From: Staphylococcus epidermidis
GTDB taxonomy: Bacteria > Bacillota > Bacilli > Staphylococcales > Staphylococcaceae
Direction: 5' to 3'
Assembly (NCBI RefSeq): GCF_006742205.1
Contig: NZ_AP019721.1
Location: forward strand, 1,550,001 to 1,614,000
Length of the DNA: 64,000 bases
Part shown: one piece after another, positions 38,901 to 49,176 of the stretch
Layout: each line of letters starts with the position of its first letter
Numbering within the stretch: position 1 is the first letter of the stretch
Notes under the pieces: generated by a model
Told to the model about the DNA's origin: nothing
What the model saw: only the letters and a program-made list of their open reading frames with translations
The model's database searches: none
Translations under genes and position numbers: made by a program

Positions 38901-40299
38901 ATAATCTTTCGTGTGGATTACTAAAACGTTCAAACTTATCTATAATTTCACCGTTATGCACTTTTACTGCAGCTAATTCAATAATTTTATCATATTGATT
39001 AGAAAGACCTGTTGTCTCTACGTCAAACACCACATATGTTGCATCTTTTAAATTACGGTCTGTTGGTTTATAAGCTATAGGAACACCATCGTCTACTAGC
39101 ATACCTTCCATACCATAAATCATCTTAATACCATGTTTTTCGGCAGCATTATGTGCATCAGGAAAAGCTTGTACTACGTTGTGATCTGTTACTGCTAAAG
39201 CTTGGTGCCCCCATTTAGCAGCTTGTTCAACATATGCACTAATATTAGGAATACCATCCATTTGACTCATAGACGTATGTAAATGAAACTCTACACGCTT
39301 ATCTTCTGCTTTATCTTGTTTAGGTGTCTTTTTAATTTCTTCAATATCTGACATCATCATGACAAGATCCCTAACAAAAGTATCTTCTTCAATACGACCT
39401 TGAGCTCTAACCCATTTACCAACACTAAGTGCCTTAAAGTGGTCCAAGTCATCTTTATTTTTTCTTGTAAACATTTTTAATACAAGTGAATCTGTGTAAT
39501 CAGTAACTTTAAGCTCAACTATATGACGTCCACTTTTAAGTTCTTTTAGGTTAATATCAAATATAACACCTTCAATAGCTACTTTGAATTCTTCTTCAAT
39601 AATTGATTCAATTGGTTTTATATTTTCAATCTGAATTGGTTTTCCAATCTGACATTTTTCCACTGTACTTTCATTATTATCTTGTTGTTTCGCTTTTTCT
39701 GCTTTCATTTTTTCTAATTTTTCAGTTGCTTCTCTTGCACTTTGTTCATCTTCTTGTTGAATATGTGCTTCTAACGATGCAAGGTCATCATCGTGATTTG
39801 TTGAATCTGTTTCAAAAACGACTTTATCAATTTCAAAGCCACACTGTCTAAATGCTTTAACCAAACTACCATTACATGCCTTATCAAAATGATTTCTCTC
39901 AATGTCATTTGAAACTAAGACTTTTAAAACATTTCCACTCATAATGAGTTTTTTTTGTTTCAATTGACCTTTCACTTTTGGCGACAATCGTGTTTGATCA
40001 ATACAATGTCCGAAATATTTTAAAGCAAACTCATCTTGATTGTTGGTATCTTTAATTGAAAAATCAATTGCTACTGTAGCTATTTCTTTAAATTCTTCTT
40101 CAATTGCATGTGTAAAAAGAAGATAATCTTCATGAGATAAAAAATGTGGGAGTGATATTTGGAAAGTCCATGTTCTGTTTTTATTTGAAACATCTATACG
40201 AGTGAGTTCACCTTGTTCAAGAATATCTTGTTCTAGTTGATTTGATATTTTTATTTGATCGGCAAGCACTTTAAACTTTTCTCGATTTGTCATTGCCAA
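35983..40299 (-). CDS. polC: DNA polymerase III PolC-type alpha subunit
   Basis: The essential Gram-positive replicative polymerase with built-in proofreading. I chose TTG at 40299 (encoding MAMTNREKF), eight bases after AAGGTGG, giving 1438 residues; a GTG four codons earlier would overlap the ribosome site. Domains: N-terminal and OB region (1-about 330), PHP domain beginning FHLHTSMSQ at 338, interrupted by a DnaQ-type exonuclease (FDVETTG at 425-431), zinc-binding cysteines (CSHC and CPTC), then the polymerase with PDIDLNFSG and the C-terminal helix-hairpin-helix. It is flanked by terminators and so forms its own transcript. Confidence 0.98.
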   Translation of the reverse strand: MAMTNREKFKVLADQIKISNQLEQDILEQGELTRIDVSNKNRTWTFQISLPHFLSHEDYLLFTHAIEEEFKEIATVAIDFSIKDTNNQDEFALKYFGHCIDQTRLSPKVKGQLKQKKLIMSGNVLKVLVSNDIERNHFDKACNGSLVKAFRQCGFEIDKVVFETDSTNHDDDLASLEAHIQQEDEQSAREATEKLEKMKAEKAKQQDNNESTVEKCQIGKPIQIENIKPIESIIEEEFKVAIEGVIFDINLKELKSGRHIVELKVTDYTDSLVLKMFTRKNKDDLDHFKALSVGKWVRAQGRIEEDTFVRDLVMMMSDIEEIKKTPKQDKAEDKRVEFHLHTSMSQMDGIPNISAYVEQAAKWGHQALAVTDHNVVQAFPDAHNAAEKHGIKMIYGMEGMLVDDGVPIAYKPTDRNLKDATYVVFDVETTGLSNQYDKIIELAAVKVHNGEIIDKFERFSNPHERLSETIINLTHITDDMLTDAPEIEEVLTEFKEWVGDAIFVAHNASFDMGFIDTGYERLGFGPSTNGVIDTLELSRTINTEYGKHGLNFLAKKYGVELTQHHRAIYDTEATAYIFIKMVQQMKELGVNNHLEINKKLTNEDAYKRARPSHVTLIVQNQEGLKNLFKIVSASLVKYYYRTPRIPRSLLNEYREGILIGTACDEGELFTAVMQKDQSEVEKIAKFYDFIEVQPPALYQDLMDRELIRDNETLTQIYKRLIDAGKSANIPVIATGNAHYLYEHDAIARKILIASQPGNPLNRSTLPEAHFRTTDEMLDDFHFLGEEKAYEIVVTNTNELANKIEKVVPIKDKLFTPRMDGANEEIRELSYSNAKKLYGEDLPQIVIDRLEKELDSIIGNGFSVIYLISQRLVKKSLDDGYLVGSRGSVGSSFVATMTEITEVNPLPPHYICSHCKTSEFFDDGSVGSGFDLPDKKCPTCGNELIKEGQDIPFETFLGFKGDKVPDIDLNFSGEYQPNAHNYTKVLFGEDKVFRAGTIGTVAEKTAFGFVKGYLNDQGIHKRGAEIDRLVKGCTGVKRTTGQHPGGIIVVPDYMDIYDFTPIQFPADDQSAAWMTTHFDFHSIHDNVLKLDILGHDDPTMIRMLQDLSGIDPKTIPVDDKETMQIFSGPESLGVTEDEILCKTGTFGVPEFGTGFVRQMLEDTKPTTFSELVQISGLSHGTDVWLGNAQELIRQGICDLSSVIGCRDDIMVYLMYAGLEPSMAFKTMEFVRKGRGLTDEMVEAMKENNVPDWYLDSCRKIKYMFPKAHAAAYVLMAVRIAYFKVHHPLYYYAAYFTIRASDFDLITMIKDKTSIRNTVKDMYSRYMDLGKKEKDVLTVLEIMNEMAHRGFRLQPISLEKSQAFDFIIEGDTLIPPFISVPGLGENVAQRIVEAREEGPFLSKEDLNKKAGLSQKVIDYLDELGSLPDLPDKAQLSIFDM

Positions 40300-40455
40300 A
40301 ATAATAACCACCTTAATTAATACTAAATTTAAAACTATTAAACATCATTGGATATGTTACAACTGCTCATAAAGTCACTAAATAAATTCGTTTCATATTA
40401 TACTACTGATTGCACGTATTTTCATGAAAAACAAATAGTAAATAATACAATAAAG

Positions 40456-40504
40456 AAGAGCAGGTTAGATTTAAAATTATGTTTCATCATCTTTCCTGCT
40501 CTTT
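40456..40504 (-). terminator. intrinsic terminator of proS
   Basis: AAGAGCAGG (40456-40464) pairs with CCTGCTCTT (40495-40503) around a 30-base loop; the minus strand continues CTTTATT. It lies about 40 bases after the proS stop. Confidence 0.8.
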
Positions 40505-40542
40505 ATTAATATCAATTTGACTATCAAAAATTTTATTGCAAC

Positions 40543-42246
40543 TTACTTAATATTCTTAAATAATTCTTGTAAGTAATACTCTAATTCATCAATTTGCACT
40601 TCTTCACTTAAACCGTTAATGCGTTGTTTTACCTCAACAATACCTTCTTCAGCTCTTTTACCAACAACAACTCGTACCGGTAACCCAATTAGGTCTGAAT
40701 CATTAAATTTAACACCAGCACGTTCTTTTCGGTCATCATATAAAACATCGTATGAATCCATTAATTTTTGATAAAGTTGATCACCTAAAGTACGTTGATC
40801 ATCCTTTTTAGGATTGATAGTAATTAGATGGATATCGAAAGGCGTTACTGATTTTGGCCAAATAATTCCATTCTCGTCATTGTTTTGTTCAACAATTGCA
40901 CTTAATGTTCTTGATACTCCAATACCATAACAGCCCATAATGAGTGGTTGAGCTTTTCCCTGATTATCTAGAAAAGTTGCATTCATTGATTCAGAATATT
41001 TTGTCCCTAATTTGAAAACTTGTCCTACTTCAATGCCTTCAGCAAATTGTGCTACTCCCGAGCCATCACTTAACATCTCACCTTGTGTAATGAATCTAAA
41101 GTCACCGTATTCTGTTACATCAAAGTCTCTACCAATATTGACATTTATATAGTGATAATGATCTTCATTAGCTCCTACAACAAAGTTATTTAAATCTTGT
41201 AAGTAATTATCGGCATAAATTTTAATATCTTTATCAAAAATAGGACCAAGAGACCCCGGATTGGCATCTACAAGATTAACAATTTCATCTGGAGTAGCCA
41301 TTTCAACATGTTCCGTGCCGAAATATGATTTTAATTTCACTTCATTTAATTCATGATGTCCACGAACTAGAAACATAATAAATTCGCCATCTATTTTAAA
41401 GATCATAGTTTTTACAATTTCATCTAATGGTCTCTTTAAATATTCTGCAACTTCTTGAGCTGTTTTAACATTGGGCGTCTCAACTTTAGTCAATTCCGCA
41501 AGTGCAGAATGCTTATGAGAAGGATGATAAACAACTTCAGCCTTTTCAATATTCGCTGCATAGTCACTCTCATTACTATAAACTATTGTATCTTCCCCAA
41601 TTTCACTCAATGCCATAAACTCGTGTGTATGACTTCCCCCTATTGCACCTGAATCTGCCACAACCGGTCTTGCATTGATGCCTACACGTTTGAATATGCG
41701 ACTATATGCTTGATACATATCTTGATAAGTTGCATCTAATGAAGCTTCATCTGAATGGAAGGAATATGCATCTTTCATAAGAAATTCGCGTCCTCTTAAT
41801 AATCCAAAGCGTGGTCTTTTCTCATCTCTATATTTGGATTGAATTTGAAATAAAGTAAGGGGTAACTGTTTATATGATTTTAATTCATCTCTTACTAAAG
41901 AAGTGACTACTTCCTCATGAGTAGGTCCTAATGCAAATTCACGTCCGTTTCTGTCTTTTAAACGCATTAGTTCTGGACCATATGCACTCCAACGTCCTGA
42001 CTCTTCCCATAATTCTGCTTGTTGTAAAGCTGGCATAAGAATTTCTACAGCATCTATACTTTCCATTTCTTCACGTATGATTTTAGATATATTATTTAGT
42101 ACACGTGTAGCAAGTGGTAAGTAACTATATATACCACTTGTACTCTGTTTAATTAACCCTGCTTTTAATAATAAACGATGGCTTAATGCTTCCGCCTCTG
42201 CAGGGACTTCTCTCATCGTTGGTATAAATACTTTAGATTGTTTCAT
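40543..42246 (-). CDS. proS: prolyl-tRNA synthetase
   Basis: Charges tRNA-Pro. The 567 residues are the bacterial type with class II motifs ([35 protein letters not shown], and the late YGIGVSRT) and an inserted editing domain of the YbaK type in the middle (about 230-390) that clears mischarged alanine. The ATG at 42246 follows a GGAGG site. It comes 18 bases after rseP, the same pairing as in Bacillus. No T-box leader precedes it. Confidence 0.97.
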   Translation of the reverse strand: MKQSKVFIPTMREVPAEAEALSHRLLLKAGLIKQSTSGIYSYLPLATRVLNNISKIIREEMESIDAVEILMPALQQAELWEESGRWSAYGPELMRLKDRNGREFALGPTHEEVVTSLVRDELKSYKQLPLTLFQIQSKYRDEKRPRFGLLRGREFLMKDAYSFHSDEASLDATYQDMYQAYSRIFKRVGINARPVVADSGAIGGSHTHEFMALSEIGEDTIVYSNESDYAANIEKAEVVYHPSHKHSALAELTKVETPNVKTAQEVAEYLKRPLDEIVKTMIFKIDGEFIMFLVRGHHELNEVKLKSYFGTEHVEMATPDEIVNLVDANPGSLGPIFDKDIKIYADNYLQDLNNFVVGANEDHYHYINVNIGRDFDVTEYGDFRFITQGEMLSDGSGVAQFAEGIEVGQVFKLGTKYSESMNATFLDNQGKAQPLIMGCYGIGVSRTLSAIVEQNNDENGIIWPKSVTPFDIHLITINPKKDDQRTLGDQLYQKLMDSYDVLYDDRKERAGVKFNDSDLIGLPVRVVVGKRAEEGIVEVKQRINGLSEEVQIDELEYYLQELFKNIK

Positions 42247-42264
42247 TCTCTTTTTCCTCCCTAT

Positions 42265-43551
42265 TTATAAGAAATACCGTTGTATATCATTCCAAGTGAC
42301 TAAAATCATAATAATAACCACAAAAAGTGCGCCTACAGCAATAATTCCTGTTTCCGCTTTTTTATTCACTGGTTTTCTAAAAATAGCCTCATATAGTACA
42401 AATAATATGCGACCACCATCAAGCGCTGGAATAGGTAGCAAATTCATTATTCCTAAGTTAACACTTAATAAAGCGGTGTATCCTACTAAATTAATAATTC
42501 CAGATTTAACAACAGAATCAACACTGTGATAAATACCAACAGGGCCATTTAACATATCAAATGAAAATTCTCCTGTAAATATACTAGCTAACATACCAAC
42601 AACAGCTGTAAAAATAAGCTTACCTTTATCGAAAAAGTTATAAATACCGTAGCTTATTGGTTTAAAAACGCTGTGTTCTGTAGTAGGGGCAAAACCAATT
42701 TGATAAGTTGTTTGAGTTTTAGTTTTAGTTATCTTTCTCTCTACTTTTTTAGGTTGGAGATCTACAGACTTGTTTTGGCCATCCCTTTTAATTTTTACAG
42801 TTGTTTTCGCCGTTTTATTTTGGTCAAGAACATGTTTGATATCATCAAAATTTTTAATTTTATGATTACCTACCTGAACTATTTTATCACCTTTGTGCAA
42901 TCCAGCTTCATCAGCTGGAGATTTCTTCACAACTTCTCCTATGACATTGGTTGGCGTACCTTGGTAGTATGCTAATCCAATAAATAGAACTAAAGCTAAA
43001 ATAAAATTAAATAACGGACCTGCAAATAATGTTAAAAACTTTGGCAATGGTTTCTTATGTGTAAACTGTCTATCTCTTGGAGCAATTTGAACAAGGCTTC
43101 CATTTTCGACAAAAAATGCCTTTTTCGCTATAGTGAAGTGATGCCTTTCATCATCATAAGAAGTGATACCTTCAATATATAGGTCATCTTTAAAATCACA
43201 TTTCTTAACTTCTATGGCTTCAATTTGTTGGAATTTATGTTGGTCATCTAGAATTATATGTGTGATTTCGTCTTGGTTATTTAACTTTATTTTTACGTTC
43301 ATACCTGGTTGAACTGGTGGTTCTTCAAGACCATCACCAGCCATCCTGACATAACCACCCACCGGTAATAGACGAATTGTATATAATGTTTCATCTTTAC
43401 GAAAACTAAAAATTTTAGGACCCATACCAATCGCAAATTCAGGACACATAATTCCTGCTCGCTTAGCAAAAAACATGTGTCCATATTCGTGAACAGTTAC
43501 GAGTACACCAAATACGATGATAAATGAAATAATCGTAATTAAAATGCTCAT
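42265..43551 (-). CDS. rseP: site-2 membrane metalloprotease RseP
   Basis: An M50 zinc protease that cuts substrates within the membrane. The 428 residues contain the HEYGH zinc motif at 21-25 in the first helix, a staphylococcal-type extracellular insertion (about 80-160), a PDZ domain around 200-270 ([15 protein letters not shown]) and the third zinc ligand in PIPALDGGR near the C-terminus. The S. aureus and enterococcal relatives process signal-peptide remnants and anti-sigma factors; the substrates here are not known. First gene of rseP-proS. Confidence 0.94.
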   Translation of the reverse strand: MSILITIISFIIVFGVLVTVHEYGHMFFAKRAGIMCPEFAIGMGPKIFSFRKDETLYTIRLLPVGGYVRMAGDGLEEPPVQPGMNVKIKLNNQDEITHIILDDQHKFQQIEAIEVKKCDFKDDLYIEGITSYDDERHHFTIAKKAFFVENGSLVQIAPRDRQFTHKKPLPKFLTLFAGPLFNFILALVLFIGLAYYQGTPTNVIGEVVKKSPADEAGLHKGDKIVQVGNHKIKNFDDIKHVLDQNKTAKTTVKIKRDGQNKSVDLQPKKVERKITKTKTQTTYQIGFAPTTEHSVFKPISYGIYNFFDKGKLIFTAVVGMLASIFTGEFSFDMLNGPVGIYHSVDSVVKSGIINLVGYTALLSVNLGIMNLLPIPALDGGRILFVLYEAIFRKPVNKKAETGIIAVGALFVVIIMILVTWNDIQRYFL

Positions 43552-43702
43552 GTTCTACACCTCTAATGAATTTATGTTTAATTAAAAAATCATCTAAGTA
43601 ATTAAATCGATAGATAATATTAAATATTATAATATGTTAATACTTAATATCATATTATTTTGTGTTGTTGTATCTTTTCAGTTTATCAATAAGTGCTGAA
43701 AA

Positions 43703-43746
43703 GGAGTTAAGAGATATTCACCACTAATCAACATCTCAATAACTCC
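43703..43746 (-). terminator. intrinsic terminator of uppS-cdsA
   Basis: GGAGTTAAGAGAT and ATCTCAATAACTCC (43703-43715 and 43733-43746) form a stem with a small internal mismatch; the minus strand continues TTTTC. It separates cdsA from rseP. Confidence 0.82.
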
Positions 43747-43784
43747 TTCATTATAACATCTATTTCATTTTACAATTCATAAAT

Positions 43785-44567
43785 TTAAGTTTGTATCAGT
43801 AAAATATTTAATAGCGGTAATACAAACATGAAGCTATCAAATCTATCTAATATACCACCATGTCCTGGTAGTATACGTCCTGAATCTTTAACACCAAAAT
43901 GACGTTTAAACCCAGATTCTACTAAATCACCTAATTGACCAAACATACTTAAAACAATTGTGACTAATAGTAAAAGCCAAATATTCATATGTAAATCTAC
44001 AAACATTTGCATCACTAATGGTACTAAAATGCTACATAAAATACCACCAAAGAAACCTTCAATTGTTTTATTAGGGCTAATGACTGGCCATAACTTATGT
44101 TTACCCATAAGGCGACCAAAAATATAAGCACCCGTATCTGTTAGCCAAACTATTAAAAATGCAAATAAAATATATCTCAAGCCCTCAGAACGTGTCTCAT
44201 AAAAATACATGAAGCCAATTCCTACGTATGCTACAGACATCAAACAAAATGCAGCATCCATAAAACTAAATCTGTTTTTAGATAGCACTGTATAACTTAA
44301 AACTATGAAACTCATAGCAATTAAACCTTTAAGTTGGATAACTTGAACCCATTCACCTGCATCTTGAGGTAACATGATAATAATTAGGGCTAAAGCACTA
44401 ATCAGACCAGGTATAGATAAAAATTTGATCATATTCATATTAAGTAGTTCTTTTAAGGCTATCAAAGCTAATAAGAATGCGAAAAGCATTAATATTAAGC
44501 CACCTTTGAGCAAGATGGGCAAGAATATTAATAAGGCTATAATCGCGGTTAATGTTCTTACTTTCAT
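43785..44567 (-). CDS. cdsA: phosphatidate cytidylyltransferase
   Basis: Makes CDP-diacylglycerol from phosphatidic acid and CTP, the precursor used by PgsA. The 260 residues form about seven to eight membrane helices and end with the signature [19 protein letters not shown]. It starts three bases after the uppS stop with GAGGAG upstream, so the two are coupled. The sister enzyme pgsA is in the same window. Confidence 0.96.
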   Translation of the reverse strand: MKVRTLTAIIALLIFLPILLKGGLILMLFAFLLALIALKELLNMNMIKFLSIPGLISALALIIIMLPQDAGEWVQVIQLKGLIAMSFIVLSYTVLSKNRFSFMDAAFCLMSVAYVGIGFMYFYETRSEGLRYILFAFLIVWLTDTGAYIFGRLMGKHKLWPVISPNKTIEGFFGGILCSILVPLVMQMFVDLHMNIWLLLLVTIVLSMFGQLGDLVESGFKRHFGVKDSGRILPGHGGILDRFDSFMFVLPLLNILLIQT

Positions 44568-44570
44568 TTT

Positions 44571-45341
44571 TTACTCCTCACTTAATCCTCCAAAACGTCT
44601 TTGGCGTGATTGATATATTTTCAAACACTCTCTTAACTCTTTTTCATCAAAATCTGGCCATAGCTTTTCATTAAAAATAAATTCACTATATGAAGCTTGC
44701 CATATTAAGAAATTGCTTATTCTTTGTTCTCCTGAAGTGCGTATTAATAAGTCTGGATCTGGATAACTATGAGTCATTAAATGACGCTTTATTAACGCCT
44801 CATCAATCACTTCAGATCCTTGTCCGTTTAATTGTAATTCGTTATATATTGCTTTCATACTCTGAATAATCTCAGCTCGTCCACCATAATTTATAGCAAA
44901 CACAAGAGTTAACCCAGTATTGTGCTGAGTCTTAGCTTTAGCAAAATCAATAGCATCAATTGTAGATTGTGGTAAACCTTCATAAAACCCTATTGTTTCA
45001 ATTTTAACATTCTTTTCAATTAATTCTGGTAGAAATGTTTTAAGGAAATTCACTGGAAGATTCATAATGTAATTAACTTCACTTTCAGGTCTAGACCAAT
45101 TCTCTGTTGAAAATGCGTATAATGTTAAATACTTAATACCTATATCACTCGCTTCGCGAGTAATTTTTTTGATTGTTTGCATACCTTCATAATGGCCTTT
45201 AATTCTAGGCATTTTACGTTTTTTTGCCCAACGCCCATTTCCATCCATGATAATAGCCACATGTTCAGGTATATTATGTATGTCTAAGTCATTATTATGG
45301 TTTGTCTCAGTTTTATTTTTATTTTTCAGCTTTTTAAACAT
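44571..45341 (-). CDS. uppS: undecaprenyl diphosphate synthase
   Basis: The cis-prenyltransferase that makes the C55 lipid carrier for peptidoglycan and teichoic acid. The 256 residues contain IIMDGNGRWAKKR with catalytic Asp33, YAFSTENWSRP, and the C-terminal TSGEQRISNFLIWQ. The N-terminal 22 residues are charged and Asn-rich. Start ATG at 45341 after CGGAGGAAAG. It is the first gene of uppS-cdsA. Confidence 0.97.
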   Translation of the reverse strand: MFKKLKNKNKTETNHNNDLDIHNIPEHVAIIMDGNGRWAKKRKMPRIKGHYEGMQTIKKITREASDIGIKYLTLYAFSTENWSRPESEVNYIMNLPVNFLKTFLPELIEKNVKIETIGFYEGLPQSTIDAIDFAKAKTQHNTGLTLVFAINYGGRAEIIQSMKAIYNELQLNGQGSEVIDEALIKRHLMTHSYPDPDLLIRTSGEQRISNFLIWQASYSEFIFNEKLWPDFDEKELRECLKIYQSRQRRFGGLSEE

Positions 45342-45447
45342 GGTCTTTCCTCCGAGCCTGATCGTCTCTGTTTATTATATTAGTTAATTAAACAATCATC
45401 TATCATTTTATCATACTCATTTATTCCATTGAATAAGCAAATAAAAA

Positions 45448-45477
45448 AACTGTACCAAAGTCTTAGTTGGTACAGTT
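45448..45477 (-). terminator. intrinsic terminator of frr
   Basis: AACTGTACCAA and TTGGTACAGTT (45448-45458 and 45467-45477) form a perfect 11-pair stem with an eight-base loop; the minus strand continues TTTTT. It lies about 85 bases after frr. Confidence 0.92.
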
Positions 45478-45561
45478 TAGACTATGAAGATATTCAATGT
45501 CTAACAGATGTTTCATTTTAGATAATATACTAATATGAAAGTGTTTGCGATAATAAAATAC

Positions 45562-46116
45562 CTATACTGACATAATATCTTTTTCTTTGTCGGCAACCAA
45601 TTGATCTATTTCTTTAATCGAATTATCTGTAGCTTTTTGTACATCATCAGTTTGACTTCTTAAGTCGTCTTCAGTAATGTCACCATTTTTTTCGTCTTTT
45701 TTAAGCTGATCGTTAATATCACGACGAATATTTCTAATTGAGACTTTAGCATCTTCACCAATTTTTTTAACTTCTTTAACTAATTCTTTACGTCTTTCTT
45801 CAGTTAAAGCTGGTACAGAGATACGAATAACCTCACCATCACTCGTTGGATTAACCCCAAGATTAGCCGCGATAATTGCTTTTTCAATATCAGCAACTGA
45901 TGACTTATCATATGGTGAAATAACTAATAGACGTGCTTCAGGCACATTGATACTTGCTAATTGTTGCACTGGTGTAGGTGCACCATAGTAGTCAACTGTA
46001 ACACCATTAAGTAAATTAGAGTTTGCTCTACCAGCACTAATGTTAGCAAGTTCACGAGATAAGTTATCAATTGATTTTTGCATTCTAGACTTTGTATCTT
46101 TGATTATGTCACTCAT
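45562..46116 (-). CDS. frr: ribosome recycling factor
   Basis: Splits post-termination ribosomes together with EF-G. The 184 residues are the full-length helical tRNA-mimic fold with family segments such as [17 protein letters not shown] and [14 protein letters not shown]. The ATG at 46116 follows GAGGTG. It is 16 bases after pyrH; the pair rpsB-tsf-pyrH-frr is a conserved bacterial order. Confidence 0.98.
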   Translation of the reverse strand: MSDIIKDTKSRMQKSIDNLSRELANISAGRANSNLLNGVTVDYYGAPTPVQQLASINVPEARLLVISPYDKSSVADIEKAIIAANLGVNPTSDGEVIRISVPALTEERRKELVKEVKKIGEDAKVSIRNIRRDINDQLKKDEKNGDITEDDLRSQTDDVQKATDNSIKEIDQLVADKEKDIMSV

Positions 46117-46132
46117 TTTTTACACCTCAAAA

Positions 46133-46855
46133 TTATTTTGTAATTAATGTTCCGATTTTTTCACCCATTACAGCACGCTTAATATTACCTTCTTCCATAA
46201 TAGAGAAAACATTTAACGGAATATTATTATCCATGCAGAACGATGAAGCTGTTGAATCCATCACTTGTAAACCTTCTTGAAGCATTTGAATATGTGTCAA
46301 ATGTTCATATTTAATTGCATTTGCATCAACTTTTGGATCAGCTGAATAAACACCATCTACATTATTTTTACCCATTAAAATTACATCTGCTTCTACTTCA
46401 GCCGCACGTAAAGCAGCAGTTGTGTCAGTTGAGAAGTAAGGATTACCAATTCCAGCGGCAAATATAACAACACGTTTTTTCTCCAAATGTCTAATTGCAC
46501 GTCGACGAATATATGGTTCAGCAACTTGTTTCATTTCAATAGAAGTTAAAACACGTGTATCACAATCTAATTGTTCTAAACTGTCTTGTAATGCCAAAGC
46601 ATTCATAACAGTAGCAAGCATCCCCATGTAATCGGCCGTACCACGATCCATACCTAGGTCGCTACCAGTTTTGCCTCTCCAAATATTTCCACCGCCGACA
46701 ATGACAGCAATTTCACAATCCATTTTGGCAACTTCAGCAACTTGCTGTGCAACGCTTTTGATAATGATAGGATTTATGCCGAATCCTTTATCACCTGCTA
46801 AAGCTTCGCCACTCAATTTTAATACTACACGTTTATATTTAGAAGTTTGTGCCAT
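46133..46855 (-). CDS. pyrH: UMP kinase
   Basis: Phosphorylates UMP to UDP for RNA, DNA and cell-wall precursors; the bacterial enzyme is a GTP-activated hexamer of the amino-acid kinase fold. The 240 residues contain [23 protein letters not shown], and [15 protein letters not shown]. Start ATG at 46855 after GAGAGGAT. A long structured element lies between tsf and this gene. Confidence 0.97.
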   Translation of the reverse strand: MAQTSKYKRVVLKLSGEALAGDKGFGINPIIIKSVAQQVAEVAKMDCEIAVIVGGGNIWRGKTGSDLGMDRGTADYMGMLATVMNALALQDSLEQLDCDTRVLTSIEMKQVAEPYIRRRAIRHLEKKRVVIFAAGIGNPYFSTDTTAALRAAEVEADVILMGKNNVDGVYSADPKVDANAIKYEHLTHIQMLQEGLQVMDSTASSFCMDNNIPLNVFSIMEEGNIKRAVMGEKIGTLITK

Positions 46856-46898
46856 TTTCTTATCCTCTCTATCGTAAAAATATGTAAATATATAAGTA

Positions 46899-46973
46899 AA
46901 GAAGACACGATTGTCTCCTTTCAGCTATCTTAACAATAGGCTAATAAAAAGGAAACGTGTGAGGTGTCTTCTT
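46899..46973 (-). other. long stem-loop element between tsf and pyrH
   Basis: AAGAAGACAC (46899-46908) and GTGTCTTCTT (46964-46973) are perfect inverted copies around 55 bases. Shorter helices (CCTTT with AAAGG, AGC-TAT with ATAGGCT) can stack inside. The minus strand after it is T-rich (TTTACTTA). It may be a partial terminator that lowers pyrH-frr relative to tsf. Confidence 0.55.
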
Positions 46974-46995
46974 CCTTGTTAAACTTTATGACAGA

Positions 46996-47874
46996 TTATT
47001 TCATTTGTCCTTTAACTTCTTCAGCAAAGTTTTCTTCACGTTTTTCCATACCTTCTCCAACTTCATAACGAACGAAATCAGTAAGTTTACCACCTTTAGC
47101 TTTTAAGAAAGCTTCAACAGTTTCGTCTGGATTTTTAACGAAGTTTTGATCTACAGCACAAATTTCTTGTAAATATTTACGTAAACGACCTTCAACCATT
47201 TTTTCAACGATTTTCTCTGGTTTACCTTCGTTTAATGCTTGTTGTTTTAATACTTCTCTTTCATGATTGATTTCTTCTTCGCTTACTTGTTCAGAAGAAA
47301 CATACTTAGGGTTGATTGCCGCAATGTGCATTGCTACGTCTTTAGCAGCTTCTTCATCAGTAGTACCTTCCACTACAGTTAACACACCAATACGTCCACC
47401 CATGTGTAAATATGCACCAAATGCATCATTATCAGTTTTTGTTCTGATAGAGAAACGACGGATACTTAATTTTTCACCAATTGTTGAGATAGCTTCTTTC
47501 ATTCTTTCATCAACAGTTTTACCGCTAGATAATTTAGATTCCATCAAAGCGTCTACTGTTTCTACCTTGCTATCTAAAATATGGTTAGCAATTTCTTTAA
47601 CTAATTCTTGGAAACCTTCGTTACGTGCTACGAAGTCTGTTTCTGAATTAATCTCAACGATTGCAGCTTCATTATCTTTTACTTCAACGTGTACAAGTCC
47701 TTCTGCTGCGATACGGTCAGCTTTTTTAGCTGCTTTTGCAATACCTTTTTCACGTAAGTAGTCAATCGCTTTATCGATGTCACCATCAGTTTCAGTTAGC
47801 GCTTTTTTACAATCCATCATTCCTGCGCCAGTTTTTTCACGTAATTCTTTAACAAGTTTTGCTGAAATTGCCAT
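46996..47874 (-). CDS. tsf: elongation factor Ts
   Basis: The nucleotide exchange factor for EF-Tu. The 292 residues show an N-terminal UBA-like domain, the [10 protein letters not shown] motif that contacts EF-Tu (about 80-89), and the dimerisation domain with [11 protein letters not shown]. Start ATG at 47874 after GGAGGAAT. It follows rpsB through a strong attenuator-like terminator. Confidence 0.98.
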
Positions 47875-47983
47875 TCATTATTCCTCCAATATAAATAGTA
47901 ATTATTGATATACCTAAATTTTAGCATTATTTTAGGTTATATTTCCATTACAGTAATATGATTTAATTTTATTTTTAAAAAAA

Positions 47984-48010
47984 GGTGATAAGCATTAGTA
48001 TCTTATCACC
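47984..48010 (-). terminator. terminator/attenuator between rpsB and tsf
   Basis: GGTGATAAG (47984-47992) and CTTATCACC (48002-48010) form a perfect nine-pair stem with a nine-base loop; the minus strand continues TTTTTTT. Sitting 15 bases after rpsB and 110 before tsf, it should reduce tsf relative to rpsB. Confidence 0.93.
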
Positions 48011-48025
48011 CATTTAAACTATCTC

Positions 48026-48814
48026 TTAGTTTGATTCAACAGAAGTGTTTTCTTCAGTTGTTTCTGCTTGTTCAGATTCTTCTTTGTCATCTAAATTGAT
48101 GTTTTGTTCTGCAGCTACTTCTTCATTAGATACACCTTGTTGACCTTCTAAGATAGCGTCTGCCATTTTACCAGTTAATAATTTAACGGCACGAATAGCA
48201 TCATCGTTTGCTGGGATAACGTAATCAATTTCATCAGGATCACAGTTAGTGTCAACAATACCTACGATAGGAATATTTAGTTTGCGAGCTTCAGCAATAG
48301 CGTTGCGCTCTTTACGAGGATCAACAACGAATAATGCTTGAGGCATTGATTTCATATCGCGAATACCGCCTAAGAACTTAATTAAACGGTCGTATTCTTT
48401 TTTAAGTTCAACAACTTCTTTTTTAGGTAATACTTCAAATAATCCGTCTTCTTCCATTTTTTCAATTTCAGAAATACGTTTAATTCGTTTTGAGATTGTT
48501 TTGTAGTTAGTTAAAATCCCACCTAACCATCTTTGGTTAACGTAGAATTGACCAGCACGCTCTGCCTCAGCTTTAACTGATTCTTGCGCTTGTTTTTTTG
48601 TACCTACGAATAAGACTTTTCCGCCTTCTTCAGAGATTTGTTTTACAAAGTTGTATGCTTCTTCAACTTTTTTCACTGTTTTTTGTAAATCAATGATATA
48701 AATACCATTTCTTTCAGTGAAGATATATTTTTTCATTTTTGGGTTCCAACGGCGTGTTTGGTGACCGAAGTGAACACCGGCTTCAAGTAATTGTTTCATA
48801 GAAATTACTGCCAT
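48026..48814 (-). CDS. rpsB: 30S ribosomal protein S2
   Basis: S2 is a late-binding small-subunit protein. The 262 residues contain [41 protein letters not shown] and [17 protein letters not shown], all family hallmarks, followed by a Glu-rich, probably disordered tail of about 35 residues. The ATG at 48814 follows AGGAGG. A promoter and a folded leader lie upstream; control by S2 itself is plausible. Confidence 0.98.
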
Positions 48815-48844
48815 TTTAAATTCCTCCTAGTGGTTATTTACCTC

Positions 48845-48906
48845 CATAATCAACTGATATAAAGACAAATATTTAATTTGCACCCTCTATATTTAAATTG
48901 ATTATG
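48845..48906 (-). promoter_or_regulatory. inverted repeat in the rpsB leader
   Basis: CATAATCAA (48845-48853) and TTGATTATG (48898-48906) are perfect nine-base inverted copies enclosing 44 bases within the predicted 5' leader; the arm nearest the gene is followed by a GGAGG. The fold could serve self-regulation by S2. Confidence 0.5.
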
Positions 48907-48933
48907 TGTGTATTGGCTTTATAGCCGTCAATT

Positions 48934-48962
48934 AATATATCATATTTAATGCATAAAAGCAA
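48934..48962 (-). promoter_or_regulatory. rpsB promoter
   Basis: TTGCTT (48962-48957) and TATATT (48939-48934) are 17 bases apart on the minus strand, predicting a leader of about 110 bases. Confidence 0.72.
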
Positions 48963-49176
48963 TAACATGAATTGTATTATTGAATTTCTGTTTTAAAAAC
49001 AATAAAGATGGTGATTATTTAATAACATTCTTAATTCCTCTAACCATTGTATAGTGCGATAACTAACATATAAAGTAATAGGTTTCTGAAAAAGTTAAAA
49101 ATCAGTCCATTCATTATTCGCATATTACTCTTAATTTACTAATATTTCAATAAAACATTTCAAGTGCAACTTTTAC

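Larger units (their letters stand above)
48815..49176. other. intergenic stretch between codY and rpsB
   Basis: This 362-base gap contains the rpsB promoter and leader (48815-48962). From about 48970 to 49176 I see only AT-rich DNA with no clear terminator for codY and no gene, so read-through from codY into rpsB cannot be excluded. Confidence 0.6.

Noticed and set aside
42247..42264. T-box leader before proS
   Set aside because: The rseP-proS gap is 18 bases, and nothing T-box-like is seen before rseP.
47267..47761. 164-residue plus-strand open frame
   Set aside because: Lies entirely opposite tsf, whose protein is unmistakable; it is an antisense shadow without a ribosome site.
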